NCBI GenBank assembly: GCA_029582265.1
Contig: CM055822.1
Location: forward strand, 3,841,057-3,905,056
From: Zoroaster sp. YZ-2022
Taxonomy: Eukaryota; Echinodermata; Asteroidea; Forcipulatida; Zoroasteridae
Direction: 5' to 3'
Length of the DNA: 64,000 nucleotides
Shown: piece after piece, positions 35,485 through 46,385 of the stretch
Position numbering within the stretch: position 1 is the stretch's first letter
Layout of the letters: the number at the start of each line of letters is the position of its first letter
The notes under the pieces: model-generated
The model's input: the letters and a program-made list of their open reading frames with translations, nothing else
Database searches by the model: none
Told to the model about the DNA's origin: nothing
Program-made: the position numbers and the translations under genes

Positions 35485-36954
35485 AGATTTGGCCATATCC
35501 CCCTAGGCCTACACATGAATAATTGTTTCTGCCAAAATATGCCCATTCTCGATACGTTGTACCGGTGAAAACAATGTTTAGTAAAGATTTGTTCCTTTGC
35601 TTTATTTTGCAGAAAAAGCCTACAAGCTTTTCCAGATAGAGACACCCGGTCCTCAAACGGTTTGGCCCTTCGCAAACACCCGGAACTAACGGATTCCCAC
35701 CTATACCGTTCAGAGGATGGACGGAACGCAAAACAAGAGCCTCGTTTCAAAATCTACGTGTACGATCTCCCCCCGCGCTTCAACACGAACCTGACGTCAT
35801 GTGCACAAGTTTATTCCAATGGCTGTTACAAGTTTGATAATTTTGGAATGGGACCCGAGTTGCGTCGGCACGACCACCTGTCTTATCGGGACACTCATCG
35901 ATTGTCCACGGAGGTCATCGTCCATGAGAAAATGCTGCGAAGCCGGTACAGGACTTTAGACGTTGAAAAAGCAGACGCTTTCTATGTGCCGTTTTACGCT
36001 GCTCTGGCGTGTAATTGTCGAACGAATATAGAAGGGGATTTGCGTGGACTTTACGAGGAGTTGTGGCATTATCTTTCATCTGCCACACCGTATTTTGGGA
36101 GCTCTGGGCCCCCAAGGAGACCCCACTTCATGACGCTGGGGAAAATTGAGCGCGAATTTTGGACGAATAATTGCCCACTTCTGCGTCACACTGAACGGAC
36201 CAATGGGATTACGTTCATAAGTGTGGAACAGGAAGTGAATGAGGAACTACGGAAATATTTCAAGAGAACGGACGAACGAATGATTGTGGTACCATACCCA
36301 AGTTACGGTCACTTTGATTCGAGTTACACCAGCTCTCTTGGGGTTGGAAAGCGGGCTAGTTTCCCAAGTGATATAAGACAAACCACACGGGATGTTAGAA
36401 TGTTCATGGCGGTCGGAAGCCGCAAAGGACACGACGTACGCGTTATCCTGAAACGCCACATGACCGGCACGTCCCTGCGGTACGCCACGTTCACAGCGTC
36501 CTCGGGCAAGCAGCGTCGGTACGCAGTGTGGTACAGCACCCCCGAGTGTCGCAAAGACATGCAGTTACCCATTGTAGATTGGATGCGACACTCCGTCTTC
36601 TGCCTGCAGCCTCCTGGAGATTCTCTCACCAGGAAATCCTTCTACGACTCAGTCATGGCCGGCTGTATTCCAGTGACCTTCAAACCCAAGAAGAGATCAG
36701 CATCTGTACTGTATCCGTTTCAAGATCAATTGGACTACACGCGTTTCACTGTAAACATTCCTCTCGACGACGTGCTGGCAGGATCTGTACGCGTTTTGGA
36801 TCGACTAAGGATAATCCCAGATTCACGGATTGCTGACATGCAACAGCAGTTGGTTGAAGCCGCTCCCAAGTTACAGTACTCCTATCCGCCAACGTCTGAG
36901 GATGGGGATGCGTTTTCTATGATTGTGGAGGAAATGAAAAGAGTAGCGGCGTGA
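32874..36954 (+). CDS. Exostosin-family (GT47) type II membrane glycosyltransferase, two exons
   Basis: The model joins 32874..33070 to 35613..36954 and encodes 512 aa. The donor GTATGAGT (33071) and the acceptor TTTATTTTGCAG (to 35612) share the same phase: exon 1 leaves two bases and exon 2 supplies the third, giving Arg66. The start codon has A at -3. Residues 1-12 are Arg/Trp-rich and about 13-26 are Leu/Val-rich, a classic Golgi signal-anchor. The luminal domain begins with KIYVYDLPPRF (about 111-121) and carries the GT47 signature FCLQPPGDSLTRKSFYDS (about 395-412), then MAGCIPVTF. The family transfers sugars to glycans or proteoglycans in ER/Golgi. The closest pattern I recognise is the MUR3/KATAMARI-like branch rather than vertebrate EXT1/2, but the substrate is unknown. 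An AG at 32768-32769 after a T-rich run may start a 5'UTR exon. The catalytic exon is one intact block. Confidence 0.9.
33408..33681 (-). mobile_element. tRNA-derived SINE, internally deleted
   Basis: Intact head with A-box TGGCCGAGCGGTCTAGCGCA and B-box GGTTCGAGCCC. The middle is replaced by a T-rich stretch and the tail is present, ending in an ATT run. Lies in the GT47 intron. Confidence 0.85.
33702..34410 (+). pseudogene. Tc1-like (DD34E) transposase, truncated and frameshifted
   Basis: Recognisable segments are the N-terminal helix-turn-helix (EAGVSQHDVAERFNCHRNT), the linker RPRTGRPRVTT, FTDESRFQLSRSDGR with the first catalytic Asp, GGGSVMIWGGI and PFLSQHGPGLTFQ. The frame is broken near 33745, near 34125 and again near 34350. 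The sequence stops just before the region that should hold the second catalytic Asp and the Glu, where the tRNA-like unit begins. It is dead, and no terminal repeats were found. Confidence 0.85.
34419..34491 (+). tRNA. tRNA-like sequence, probably a SINE head or pseudo-tRNA
   Basis: The 73 nt fold as a cloverleaf. The acceptor stem GGCTGGT/ATCGGCC is fully paired (with G-U pairs), the D-arm is GCTC/GAGC, the A-box TTAGCTCAGTTGG and the B-box GGTTCGAGTCC. A T5 Pol III terminator starts two bases later. Oddities are C instead of U at position 33, a T.T mismatch closing the anticodon stem, a G.G mismatch in the T stem, and a formal anticodon GGG (Pro), which is rare in eukaryotes. It is more likely a transcribed SINE head than a working tRNA. 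Confidence 0.45.
35052..35224. mobile_element. GGGTCAATTTCACAGAGCTGC-type MITE
   Basis: GGGGTCAATTTCACAGAGCT at left and AGCTCTATGAAAATGGCCCC at right form about 22-bp imperfect inverted ends. About 170 bp, in the GT47 intron. Confidence 0.6.
35348..35440 (-). mobile_element. SINE-like tRNA B-box fragment, second copy
   Basis: On the minus strand CTAGCAAGAGGTCGT precedes GGTTCGATTCC, matching the fragment at 8190..8245. A 27-bp poly(A) run (plus strand) lies just to the right. Confidence 0.4.
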
Positions 36955-37778
36955 TGAATGAGAGATGATGTGGCACTGCAGGCCTGTTCCTGGAGTGAGA
37001 AGGAGAAGTCCCATAGTTCCTCCAGAGGGAAAATTATAAGTCAAAATAGTATCCATATAATATACTGTATATATAGTATGGTATAACTTGGACAAAACTT
37101 GGTATAGCCATAGAGAAAGCTAGGTATAACTTGGTAACATCAGTTTACCTGCAAACAGAGCAAGAACTGAACAGTCGTTCAGTTCTCTAAAAATCGTGTA
37201 AACACAATGTATGTTCTACAATGTTCATTATTCGCAAGGTAGGCTACGCCAAACAAAAAGGGGGAAACGAAAACTATAATATTTTAAGGAAGGACACACT
37301 GCCTTGAAAATGGCGCAAAGCAGAATATATCTTTCATAAATGGATGGGATTCTTTCAACATATTTAAACATGATGAAAGTAATGAGGACCACCGTGACTA
37401 ATCAACGGTTCAATGTTGGATGTAACACCTTATGGTATAGCTATTCAAGGTATTGAGAGCAATGAATTTTGTTTTTACTTTTTTGTTTTACTTTTAGTAC
37501 CAAATTGCTGTCCTCAAGTTATAAACATCACAATAGGTACCGGTGTGGATCGCTGGGATAGGGCAAGTTCCCGGTGCAAATATTTGTGTATATATAGGTA
37601 TGCAATGAAAGGTAAATGAATAACTATTTTGGCCTATATAGAATTTTATGAATCAAAAAGGAGAATTCATTGTTTAAAAGGTTATGAAAGCATCCAGTGT
37701 TATTCTGCGAAAAAAGTGCATTTTGTGGAGAAACGCAAAAGACAAAAAACACTTGTAAAAACAGGATATGTCACTGAA

Positions 37779-37855
37779 ATTGGTAGTTTAAAGCACTTAA
37801 ATTGGTAGTTATAAAGCACTTAAATTGGTAGTTATAAAGCACTTAAATAATAGTT
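37779..37855. repeat. 23-bp tandem repeat, three copies
   Basis: Unit TTGGTAGTTATAAAGCACTT, plus three bases. Lies in the presumed 3'UTR of the GT47 gene. Confidence 0.85.
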
Positions 37856-38085
37856 CACGTGAACTTGTCAACATAAATAATGAATTTCCTGTCCAGTCTT
37901 TGTGATGAGTCATCACACGTAGGCATAAATGCCTATATCTACCAATATATTTTGCTCTATAGTTCAAGGCACACTTGAACAGATAGCCATATTAATCATC
38001 AGTTTTGCAGAATAACGGCAAATCTACATTGCGAAAATAATAAGAAAACCATGTTGCAAATGTACAGACTGTTTATCTTTTTGTA

Positions 38086-38091
38086 AATAAA
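38086..38091 (+). terminator. Candidate poly(A) signal of the GT47 gene
   Basis: AATAAA lies about 1.13 kb after the stop codon and is followed within 40 bases by a TG-rich stretch (around 38118..38145), as expected for a downstream element. The intervening 36955..38085 is AT-rich with no coding signal and would be the 3'UTR. Assignment is by position only. Confidence 0.5.
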
Positions 38092-38249
38092 GAGATAATT
38101 TTAAAATGAATATAAGATTTGTGTGTGCTGATTTGTTTGAATATTTTGGATAACGTTATTTTATAAGCCCCAAGTGCGTCTTTAAAAACAAAAATATCAA
38201 AATATATGTAATAATGAAAAGCTTTGCATCAAAATGATAGAATACTACC

Positions 38250-38636
38250 AGTATAAGCCTTATCGGAATTGCTCCGAGCACGCGCATTGACTTAAAAAAC
38301 AACCTCGCACCTTGGAAAAAATGAGTACCCTTGCGTACGAGGATATGTAAAAAGTCAATGGGGGAATTTTTTTGGTGATAAGTTGTAAGTTTTTACATAT
38401 TATGACAACATTACGGAAATTTTTTCTTTGAAATTGGTTAGATATAATAATTTAAGTATTTTGTTTATGATCTTTTCAATTTCGTGGAAAAATTCTCCAT
38501 AATATTGTCATATAAATCGCCCCCTATTGACTTTTTACATATCCTCAAACGCAAGGGTATTCATTTTTTCCAAGGCGCCAAGTTGTTTTTCAAGTCAATG
38601 CGAATGCTCGTGGCAATTCCGATAAAGCTTATTATA
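38250..38636. mobile_element. Inverted-repeat MITE downstream of the GT47 gene
   Basis: About 110-bp arms (left with GCATTGACTTAAAAAACAAC and CTTGGAAAAAATGAG; right with the complements) enclose about 150 bp. The outermost shared sequence is TTATCGGAATTGC. Target duplication not certain. Confidence 0.75.
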
Positions 38637-38639
38637 CCA

Positions 38640-41100
38640 TGTGTTCCATTTGTGTATCCAGGGTTAGGGTAGGGTAATACGGACCCTTCAGGTAAAACAG
38701 ATACCTTGGTACATTTTGCCGTATTCCTGTATTATGTATGCACCCTCTGATGTATGAATGACCCTAGGACGACCTTTGTACTCGAGACTGAAAATATTCA
38801 GACAATAAAGGATGCGTTAAAAATAAAGCAATGCGGGAAAATGTATGGGGGGGGGGGGTACCATACGTTTTATCTAGTATGGAGGGTCCCGCTAGGATTA
38901 GGAATTAGGTGAGGTCTCGCTCGCTATGAATTGGGTGAGCCTGATCAATGATGTTGAGCTTGTGGCTTGTATCACTGTACATCATATAAATTCCTAATCA
39001 ACCCTGCTGTGATGAGTGACATCAAACAGTCTTGAAATTGCCAAATTGTGTTGTTAGTCATATTCGTCTAGCTAGTCTAGACATTAAAATACATGGACAC
39101 TAAGGTGTCTTAATTAGGGCCGCTATTGGGACTAAGGGAGTCATCATCATCATCATACTTGGTATTGTGAAACCTAGACTGTAGTCTCTATGGTACTCCT
39201 GAATCGAATATGTTATGTGCCAGTGTGTCACTGAACTGAAATAATTGCATTCAAAGGGAAAGTACAACGTTTTTTTACATTTTGTTTATTTGAAATCTTA
39301 CTTGTTTTAAAGTTGGGACACGGTATAAATGATTTCATCTGAAGTGCCTCCATCTTAGGGAAAAAAGGAATGATGTACATTTAAAAACAAAGTTGTTGAA
39401 TTGCCGTCCTGCATTTTTTGTAAACCATAACAAAAAAATCTTAAAATAATGTAATATTGTCATTGTTATCTCATAAACGTAAGTCTATTGTAATGAAACT
39501 TACACAGAGTTAGTTTATGATATTTTGAAAACTAGAGGGATGAAATGAATGTACGTCATCAAATACCTTCCATTTAAAGACAGTATACACTTATGATAAC
39601 ATTTCTGTAAATGCATTTATACTTTATAAGAATCAACAGAGAGATATAAACATAAACATGTTATTTCATGGTGTCGTTAATGAAAAATGAATATGCAGTC
39701 AAGTGAATATGCAGTCATATAATTCATTCCAATTTGGAATTAAAATATATGTGATAGATGACAAACAAAAATTGGATGATAAAATAATAAAATGATAGAT
39801 AGCACCTCAGACAGAAATGTTTTCAAGGGATGGTTGATACATTGAGAAATCAACTTCACAATAAGTAAGTTTCATATAAATCTGTCATTTGTTTTTTTGT
39901 TTCGAGAAAACACATGTACTAATAGATTACGTCCGGTGCTTTCATAACAAAGTTCACATCTTAGATTTATTTGAGGATGTTCCAATTTCCAAATAAGTAG
40001 AGCTTCCCATACTGCAAATATGTTAGGAATTGCGTGGGAATAATTTGGACTATTTTTATCAATGTCAAGTTCCATAACTAGGCGCGGTCCGGTAGAGGTC
40101 ACAACGAAGTAGGTCACCACTTACCAAATCGACATGAGCACCAGTCTATTTGTAGACGTTAGTTTCATTCTGATTCTCATAGATTATTGTGTTGGAAAAA
40201 CCAAGATGACTGCTGCATGATAAAGACGTCTGCTAGCATTTTTGAAGTACTGCCGGGCACTACCTCTTTTCAGAGTGGGTGAATCTTTTGTAAATAACCA
40301 TAACACCTCTAAACAGCGCCCTCCTATCCTCGCCAGTAAATGGCCAACTGTGCTAGTTATTGTCAGGGGTAGAGTCACAGCAGATGTTGTACCTCCAAAA
40401 AGGCTTATGTCGAGACGAGCATAAACAAGAAGAGTAGGGAAATGCTCATATTCTTCAAGAAGCAGCTGGTGACGTAATTTTTGGTACCCCAGACAGAAAC
40501 TTTGGAGGCCTCTTTATTTGAGATTTGCACTACTCACGTTCTGACAATAGAGGGCGCATTTTGTTTGTTCTTGAGTTCTTTCGGGTACATCATATAAAGA
40601 TCTCTTTTGGAAAAAGTGATGGCTGAGAAGAGACGGTTGGTTCGTTCTTAACATTTCGACGCTTAACGTTTCTGCTCTAGTCATCGTCAGGAGAAAGAAC
40701 TCGAGAACATCTATCTCCACCATGCAAAGCCTCAAATCCTACAGCACTATGTTATTGATGACGACCCAACAGCTAGCTTACACCGATAACTCTATTGTTA
40801 ACAGGAACAGAATCGCAGGATTTGTGACACCAAATGAACATCAATAGCATTCAATAACCATCAATGAAATTTTAAAACCCCAACCCCAAATGTTCAAGTT
40901 ACAGAAACCCCCAGGCCAGATGCAAACCTCGTCCATTCATTACAGAAACCCCCATTCTGTGGTGAATAATCATGCCCCCTACAGCCAAATAATTGTGCTA
41001 AGCAGTTCCGACTAAGAAACATGAAAAAAATATGTACATGTATAAAAACAAATGTGGCTTTAAAGGAGAAATAATTCTCCAAAATAACATCAATGAAAAA
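38640..41100. other. Unassigned stretch
   Basis: Contains a G run at 38849 and an old relative of the 41102 palindrome at about 40620-40740. No exon recognised. Confidence 0.4.
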
Positions 41101-41101
41101 A

Positions 41102-41340
41102 CTAAGTAAGAGTAATTGTGGTGACACCATGTGAAATGCTCAATTGAGTAGTAATTAGTTCTGAAAAGAACTGGAGGTACAACTTGACGTTTCGATCAGT
41201 ATGCTCTGATCGTCCTCATTCTCCAGAGGACGATCAGAGCATACTGATCGAAACGTCGAGTTGTACCTCCAGTTCTTTTCATAACTAATTACTACTCAAT
41301 TGAGCATTTCACATGGTGTCACCGCAATTACTCTTACTTA
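41102..41340. repeat. Near-perfect 240-bp palindrome
   Basis: Two arms of about 115 bp, nearly identical, separated by fewer than 10 bases. The core reads GACGATCAGAGCATACTGAT followed by CGAAACGTC. One-arm relatives lie at 5225..5400 and, more diverged, 40620..40740. Confidence 0.85.
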
Positions 41341-42270
41341 TCCTCCTCACCATGCAAAGCTACAAGTTCTAATGAAAAAACTGCAACCTGAGGCCAAGTT
41401 TGAGGGAATATTATGTTTATTTATTATGCAAAATTCCAAAACATAATCACAGTGTGTGATCCAAGGGAAATGACAATGAGTTAAGGTTGGGTGGGGGGAT
41501 GATTAGGGGTATCCCTATAGATGCATTTTATACATTCACATGGTTCCACCCCAAGCCCCTGGATCTAGTTGTCAAGTTGTATACACTATAATTAGTTCTA
41601 CATACAATACAACAAGTACAAAGGACATTGTAACTCAATAGCATGGATCTGTAATGCACAGCTGCATTTACTCCATGCATAACATTTTGTCCAGAAATTG
41701 TTTTTGGACAAATGTAATTTTTTAGCAAATTCGACTTATAGCAGACCATGCTATAAACCTTTATCACAGAGTCAACATATTTTTTTTTTTTTTAATTATA
41801 CACAATTATACATATATGGAAATCAGGACGAGGCTCATGTCCAAAATAGGCTGGTGCCCTCCAGAACCCTTACTACCCCCAAACTATTCAAACTCCAACA
41901 GTACGGTTTGTTGGATTTTGATGGACTCAGTACTGTATAGCCCAGACAGGGATACTTTGCATGGGGCTGGGTGTTCCAATTCCAGCTAAGTCCAACAGTT
42001 GGGTGGTAGTGTTTGTGCATGGTATTGGATTTTGGCAGATTCAGGAAGGTTCGTAGCCAAAATAGCTAGGGGGTTAGGGTTAATGTGTTTTTATCATTGT
42101 GATTTTGTGATTCACATTCTTGGTGCCAGACAAGTAAGGCCAGATGCAGCGAGAGAATGGTCTATCAACTTCATCATTAAAACAAGGAGAACAAAAAACA
42201 TTAATACTTCAAACAAATTATTCCTACATGATTTCTACACGATTCACATGTTTATGAAATAAAAGCTTAC

Positions 42271-42541
42271 TTAACCCTCCTATTGCCCAGGCTGAAATTT
42301 GGCCCAGTAAGCACCGCACCCACAGACAGTCACTTGAGTATTTTTGGTTGCATTGCCAATTGGTAGGTCAAACCACAGAGTCACACAGAGCTGTGTATGT
42401 ACTGTCGAGTAGTTTTGGTTTGACCTCCTATCATAGCCACATGTCCTTGCATTTATTTGAGTGCACTGCACAAAGTCAATGGGTTGGGAGTTACATACAA
42501 ATTTTGAGTGTCTTTCATTGTTAAACCTATAGGAGGGTTAA
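42271..42541. mobile_element. TTAA-flanked MITE (piggyBac-type) 2
   Basis: TTAA|CCCTCCTATTGCCC ... CTATAGGAGGG|TTAA. A shorter sister of the element at 21311. Confidence 0.82.
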
Positions 42542-42927
42542 ATGATAGAATGAAGTTTGATTTTTTATGATCCAAAATAATTGCAAAAAATGTTTTAGAA
42601 ATGGTTTCAACTTATCTCAATCACTCCCTATTGACACTAGGTCAAATGTCACATAGCTGGGCATTGGGTATTGACAAGTTTGAAAGGGCAAGAAACAAAT
42701 AGATGAACACAAACAACTGCTTGATTTTCCTGTTGTTTTGTTGCAAGTTAAACACTGTCAGGTAGCCTTTGGTTTTTGATGATGGTATTTATCCCTCCTG
42801 CCTGCAAAAGAAGAATAGAAAACAATGTTTTCAAGGTTAAGGTATACACACAAAATCCAAAAGTGTCCAATTTTAATATATAACTTACTGCTATTGATGG
42901 TATTTACTATCAATCTTTTTTCTGTGG

Positions 42928-43205
42928 GGTGCCATGGTCGAGCGGTTTAATGCATTGGATTTGTGTTCTGATGGCTGAGTCGTCAGAGTGTGTGGGTTCG
43001 AAGCCCATAATTGCTGCGAGGGCCGAATTGAACCCAGCCACTGGGCATGTACAAGCCAGTGCATGCTTAGTGCCGGTCCCAAGCCCGAATAAATGGGAGG
43101 GTTGCGTCAGGAAGGGCATCCGGCGTAAAAACCTATGCCAAATCATATATGCGGATCATGATCCGCTGTGGCGACCCCTAACGGGAGCAGCCAAAAGAGG
43201 ACAAC
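42928..43205 (+). mobile_element. tRNA-derived SINE with RTE-type 3' tail
   Basis: The head has ATGGTCGAGCGGTTTAATGC and B-box GGTTCGAAGCC. The 3' part (GGAAGGGCATCCGGCG, then GATCCGCTGTGGCGACCCC and AACGGGAGCAGCC) is the conserved 3' end of RTE-clade LINEs used by many animal SINEs. This is a different tail from the other SINEs in the window. Confidence 0.75.
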
Positions 43206-43560
43206 AACTATCAATCTTTTTTCTAAAAATTATTTTGTCCAAGGTGTTATTATATTTTAGAAAAGTTAAATTATTAATAACTTTATCAAAAAGATAACTC
43301 TTTCTTAAACTTCACTAAAGCATTAATACAAACAAAAACTGAATGCTTTTTTTACTCTTCTCTTGTTTTAAAATTTTATCTTGTTTCAAAGAAAATAAAC
43401 CCAGCTGTACCTTCCGTTTAATTCTTAAACATGTTAAGTATCTTTATGCATGTGCCAATACTTCATGTTACAACATTTCCATTGTAATATAAAAGGTTCA
43501 ATAATGAAATAACAAACAAACACAAAACCTGGACATCATCTTACCCCAAAATGTAGAAGA

Positions 43561-45227
43561 TTAGCCAATGAAGTTCAAGACAACTAGATGAAGAATAATA
43601 CTACCAAAGATGAAATCTGCAAAGGCACGTTCTGGAGAGGTGTTCCGAAAATCTAATCTGTTGGCTGGGTTGACTTGTAGTCGCAGGCAAACTGTACGTA
43701 ATATACAGAAAACCACTGATCAAAGCAACAGCATTTTTAGTTTCATTTAGAAGCAAGTAAGCAACATTCAGGGGAAAAATTAAGCATGTAATGGTAGTTG
43801 TGATTTCTTGGCTCTCAATACCATTTGAACATTCCGTCATCAAATAGGTTGAATTCACTGAATGCAGTACAGGGTTCCCCCTAGTGTGACTGCCTCTTCC
43901 CCTCAGTCTCTGACTCAGAGAATTTGCTAAACATGATAGGGCCTATCTACCCTGTTCATACTCTGTTTTTGCATGGGTACAACTATAGAATGCCCGGCCA
44001 CACCGAAGGTTACTTCTTATAAATTTACGTAATCTGACTTAATTTAAGCATGGAGGAGTCCTTCCTCCATGATTTAAGTAAAATACACAACTGTGGTTCC
44101 TCGGTCAAATTCAGAAAAAGGGAAAAATTTGGCCCTGCATTCTATAGGAACTCCTTTGCATGTTGTGTCAGTACACCACAACGGCACAAGTGTTATACTG
44201 GCAAATTACAAGTACTTAATAATATTACCATTATTATTATTAATGGACTAACGTTACACACAGTGCAGTGTCACTGTCACTAGTGTCAGTTTTCTATTCT
44301 AGCTAATATTTATCGGAACAGGATCCTAAGGCCATGAGAATGAAAGTCATAGATTTGCGTCCACCGCCCGCATGTCCCAAAAGCTACCGCCTAAATTGTT
44401 CATTATTTGCCAAAAAAATCATTATTTGCACAAAAAATGTATTTTCACCAAACAAATTTAGTTCCAAATCATCCACATCAGTAAAACGAAGTTTTTACCA
44501 AATTTCCACCAGTATGTGCGCTATAAAATAATCATTAGCACATGTTCTCTTACAGTCTTAGTCCCGCGTACGTCGTTCACAAAAAAGGTCGCATCGCGCT
44601 AAAAGTAAAACTGTATGGTAAACTCCGTCCGATCCGCACCTGCAACTGTACCGCCTTCACATGCACAACACGTTCGCTGTTGAGCCTAGTGAGTAGTACT
44701 AGTATGCCTGTGTGTGCGGCCCGCACGTATAATGATGCATGTACGTACACAGATTAGAAGAAACATCTTGTGATTGCGCTGTTATTAATGATCAATGGAA
44801 ATAATGAATAATGAATAATGAAAAAAAGCCTCATGTGTTTTCAAAATTTCCCGGACGCAAATCTATGACTTTCATTCTCTTGGCCTAACCTAAGTGATTC
44901 CTATCCTATTTGTTTATTTGCTTTGGAAGTTTGTCACCCCATCCCTTCATCCATTTAGAATGCCGATAAGGTTTATTCAGCATGATCAGTCATTAACGTT
45001 AAAGACGATTCCCTACCTCCCAAAACGAAAGAACCGACACACGAAATGAAACCAGACAGGAACGAGTTGAACGGGAAAGTTCCAACGAGAACGCAGTACA
45101 CAAACTGCACAATTCCCGTCAGCATGATGTAGGCCAGGTACGCATCGATAATCTTCAGCTTCTGCGAGGTCTTGCCCGTGTACTCCTCGTAGAATTTACT
45201 GAGAACCGTGAACAATTCTATTGCCAT
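43561..45227 (-). CDS. DAD1: DAD1, oligosaccharyltransferase subunit, two exons
   Basis: On the minus strand exon 1 is 45227..45017 and exon 2 is 43691..43561. The donor GTAGGG and the acceptor ending TACGTACAG are both phase 1 (G|TT makes Val71). The product is 113 aa, the same length as human DAD1. It contains the near-invariant core [20 protein letters not shown] (about 48-67) and the exon 2 blocks NPAN and [10 protein letters not shown], ending [13 protein letters not shown]1 is a small multi-pass ER membrane subunit of the oligosaccharyltransferase that N-glycosylates nascent proteins; its loss triggers apoptosis in mammalian cells. The Met at 45227 is chosen because it gives the family length, although the frame stays open upstream. 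ETS-like AGGAAGT and GGGAAGT motifs lie at about 45303-45332. The intron carries a MITE with TAA duplications. Confidence 0.97.
44049..44071. mobile_element. Micro-palindromic insertion C (23 bp)
   Basis: 9-bp arms CATGGAGGA and TCCTCCATG. Flanked by ATTTAAG at 44042..44048 and 44072..44078, perfect 7-bp duplication. Lies in the DAD1 intron. Confidence 0.8.
44330..44885. mobile_element. Harbinger-like MITE in the DAD1 intron
   Basis: Terminal inverted repeats of about 32 bp, beginning GGCCATGAGAATGAAAG at left and differing by one base at right, enclose 556 bp. Both sides are flanked by TAA (44327..44329 and 44886..44888). A 3-bp TAA/TTA duplication is the hallmark of the PIF/Harbinger superfamily. 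No transposase is present. Confidence 0.8.
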
Positions 45228-46292
45228 TTTGAGATTTTTTTCAGGTTGAGGAGCAAAAATAACCTGTAGATGTTTGTGTGTGTGTACGTGTGCAACAAGA
45301 CACAGGAAGTTCCCGTGGCATGATGGGAAGTTTGCATAATACAATAATAATTTATGTGTATTTCATTAATTAACTGTACTTTACATATTAGCTTATGCTT
45401 ATCTTATTATATTTGAAAAGTAAATTTTTTTATCATTATTACAAATAATTAAATAATATTAAATGCATTTGTTTTAGGAAGTGAGACATTTCGTCGTAAT
45501 GTAAGAGGATAAAAAACATCCGTCGTCTGCTTCGCCAAATGTTATCGAAAGATGGCGCTATTTAAAAATAAATTATACATAACTATGAAGTATGATAAAT
45601 ACACATTTATGTGAAAACGGTTGTGATTTTCCTTTTTACTGATGCTAAACTTTAAAAAAAACTAAACCTTTGGTGAAATTGATTTGTAAAAATAAATAAT
45701 GCAGCATTATGTCCAAATTTGTTGTTGTTTTCATCTTAAGGACCAATTAAAAAAATCAGTTCAATGCTATGAACTGATTTTTATAAGGGTATGGGGCAGA
45801 TATCCAAGGTAAAGGTTTTCCAAAGTATTCAAATTCTTTGATCTGACAAAACACAGTTGGATTTTTTGTATAGATATCACATGTAGACAAACCCTGGCCT
45901 GCACCCCAAAGTATAAAACCTAATTGTGCCCCAAAATGACCCAGGCCTGTCACCCCCAACCCCAAACGAGTCAATGACAAACACACATGCATAAACCACG
46001 GATAAACACACAAGGACACTGACCACAAAATAGAAACAAAGAATCATATTGTGACTAATATTTTATATATTGCTGTAAATAAAAATAGTTAAATAAATTA
46101 CATCTTCCGACAATCATCCCAACCTCTAAATGTGAAGTTAATAGAAATACACATACTACATTTCAAAAATAAAAACGCTGTTTGACATTTGTTTCTGTTG
46201 TTGTAATCTGCAAAATACCACCAGGGGGGGGGGGGGGGCAGTGTACATCACTGCGGGTTGCAAGTATGCTGGCCAGACTGACTATAATTTAC

Positions 46293-46385
46293 TCAATGTC
46301 GTACTTAACTGCCATTTTAAATTGATCAACTGTTTTGAACCCAATCACCTCTGTGGGAAGACTGTTCCATTCAGGTATTGATTTG
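46293..46385 (-). mobile_element. LINE C-terminal scrap, third family
   Basis: On the minus strand IPEWNSLPTEVIGFKTVDQF followed by KMAVKYDIE and a stop matches the ORF2 C-terminus pattern of non-LTR elements. Only about 30 codons survive. Confidence 0.6.

Larger units (their letters stand above)
33071..35612 (+). other. Intron 1 of the GT47 gene, filled with insertions
   Basis: This phase-2 GT-AG intron of about 2.5 kb holds a SINE (33408..33681), a broken Tc1-like transposase (33702..34410), a tRNA-like unit (34419..34491), a terminal-inverted-repeat MITE (35052..35224), a SINE-like B-box region (35348..35440) and a 27-bp A run (35454..35480). Confidence 0.85.

Noticed and set aside
41200..41265. 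Possible hammerhead ribozyme (CTGAT...CGAAAC)
   Set aside because: CTGAT is followed directly by CGAAA with no stem II between them, so the conserved catalytic core cannot form.
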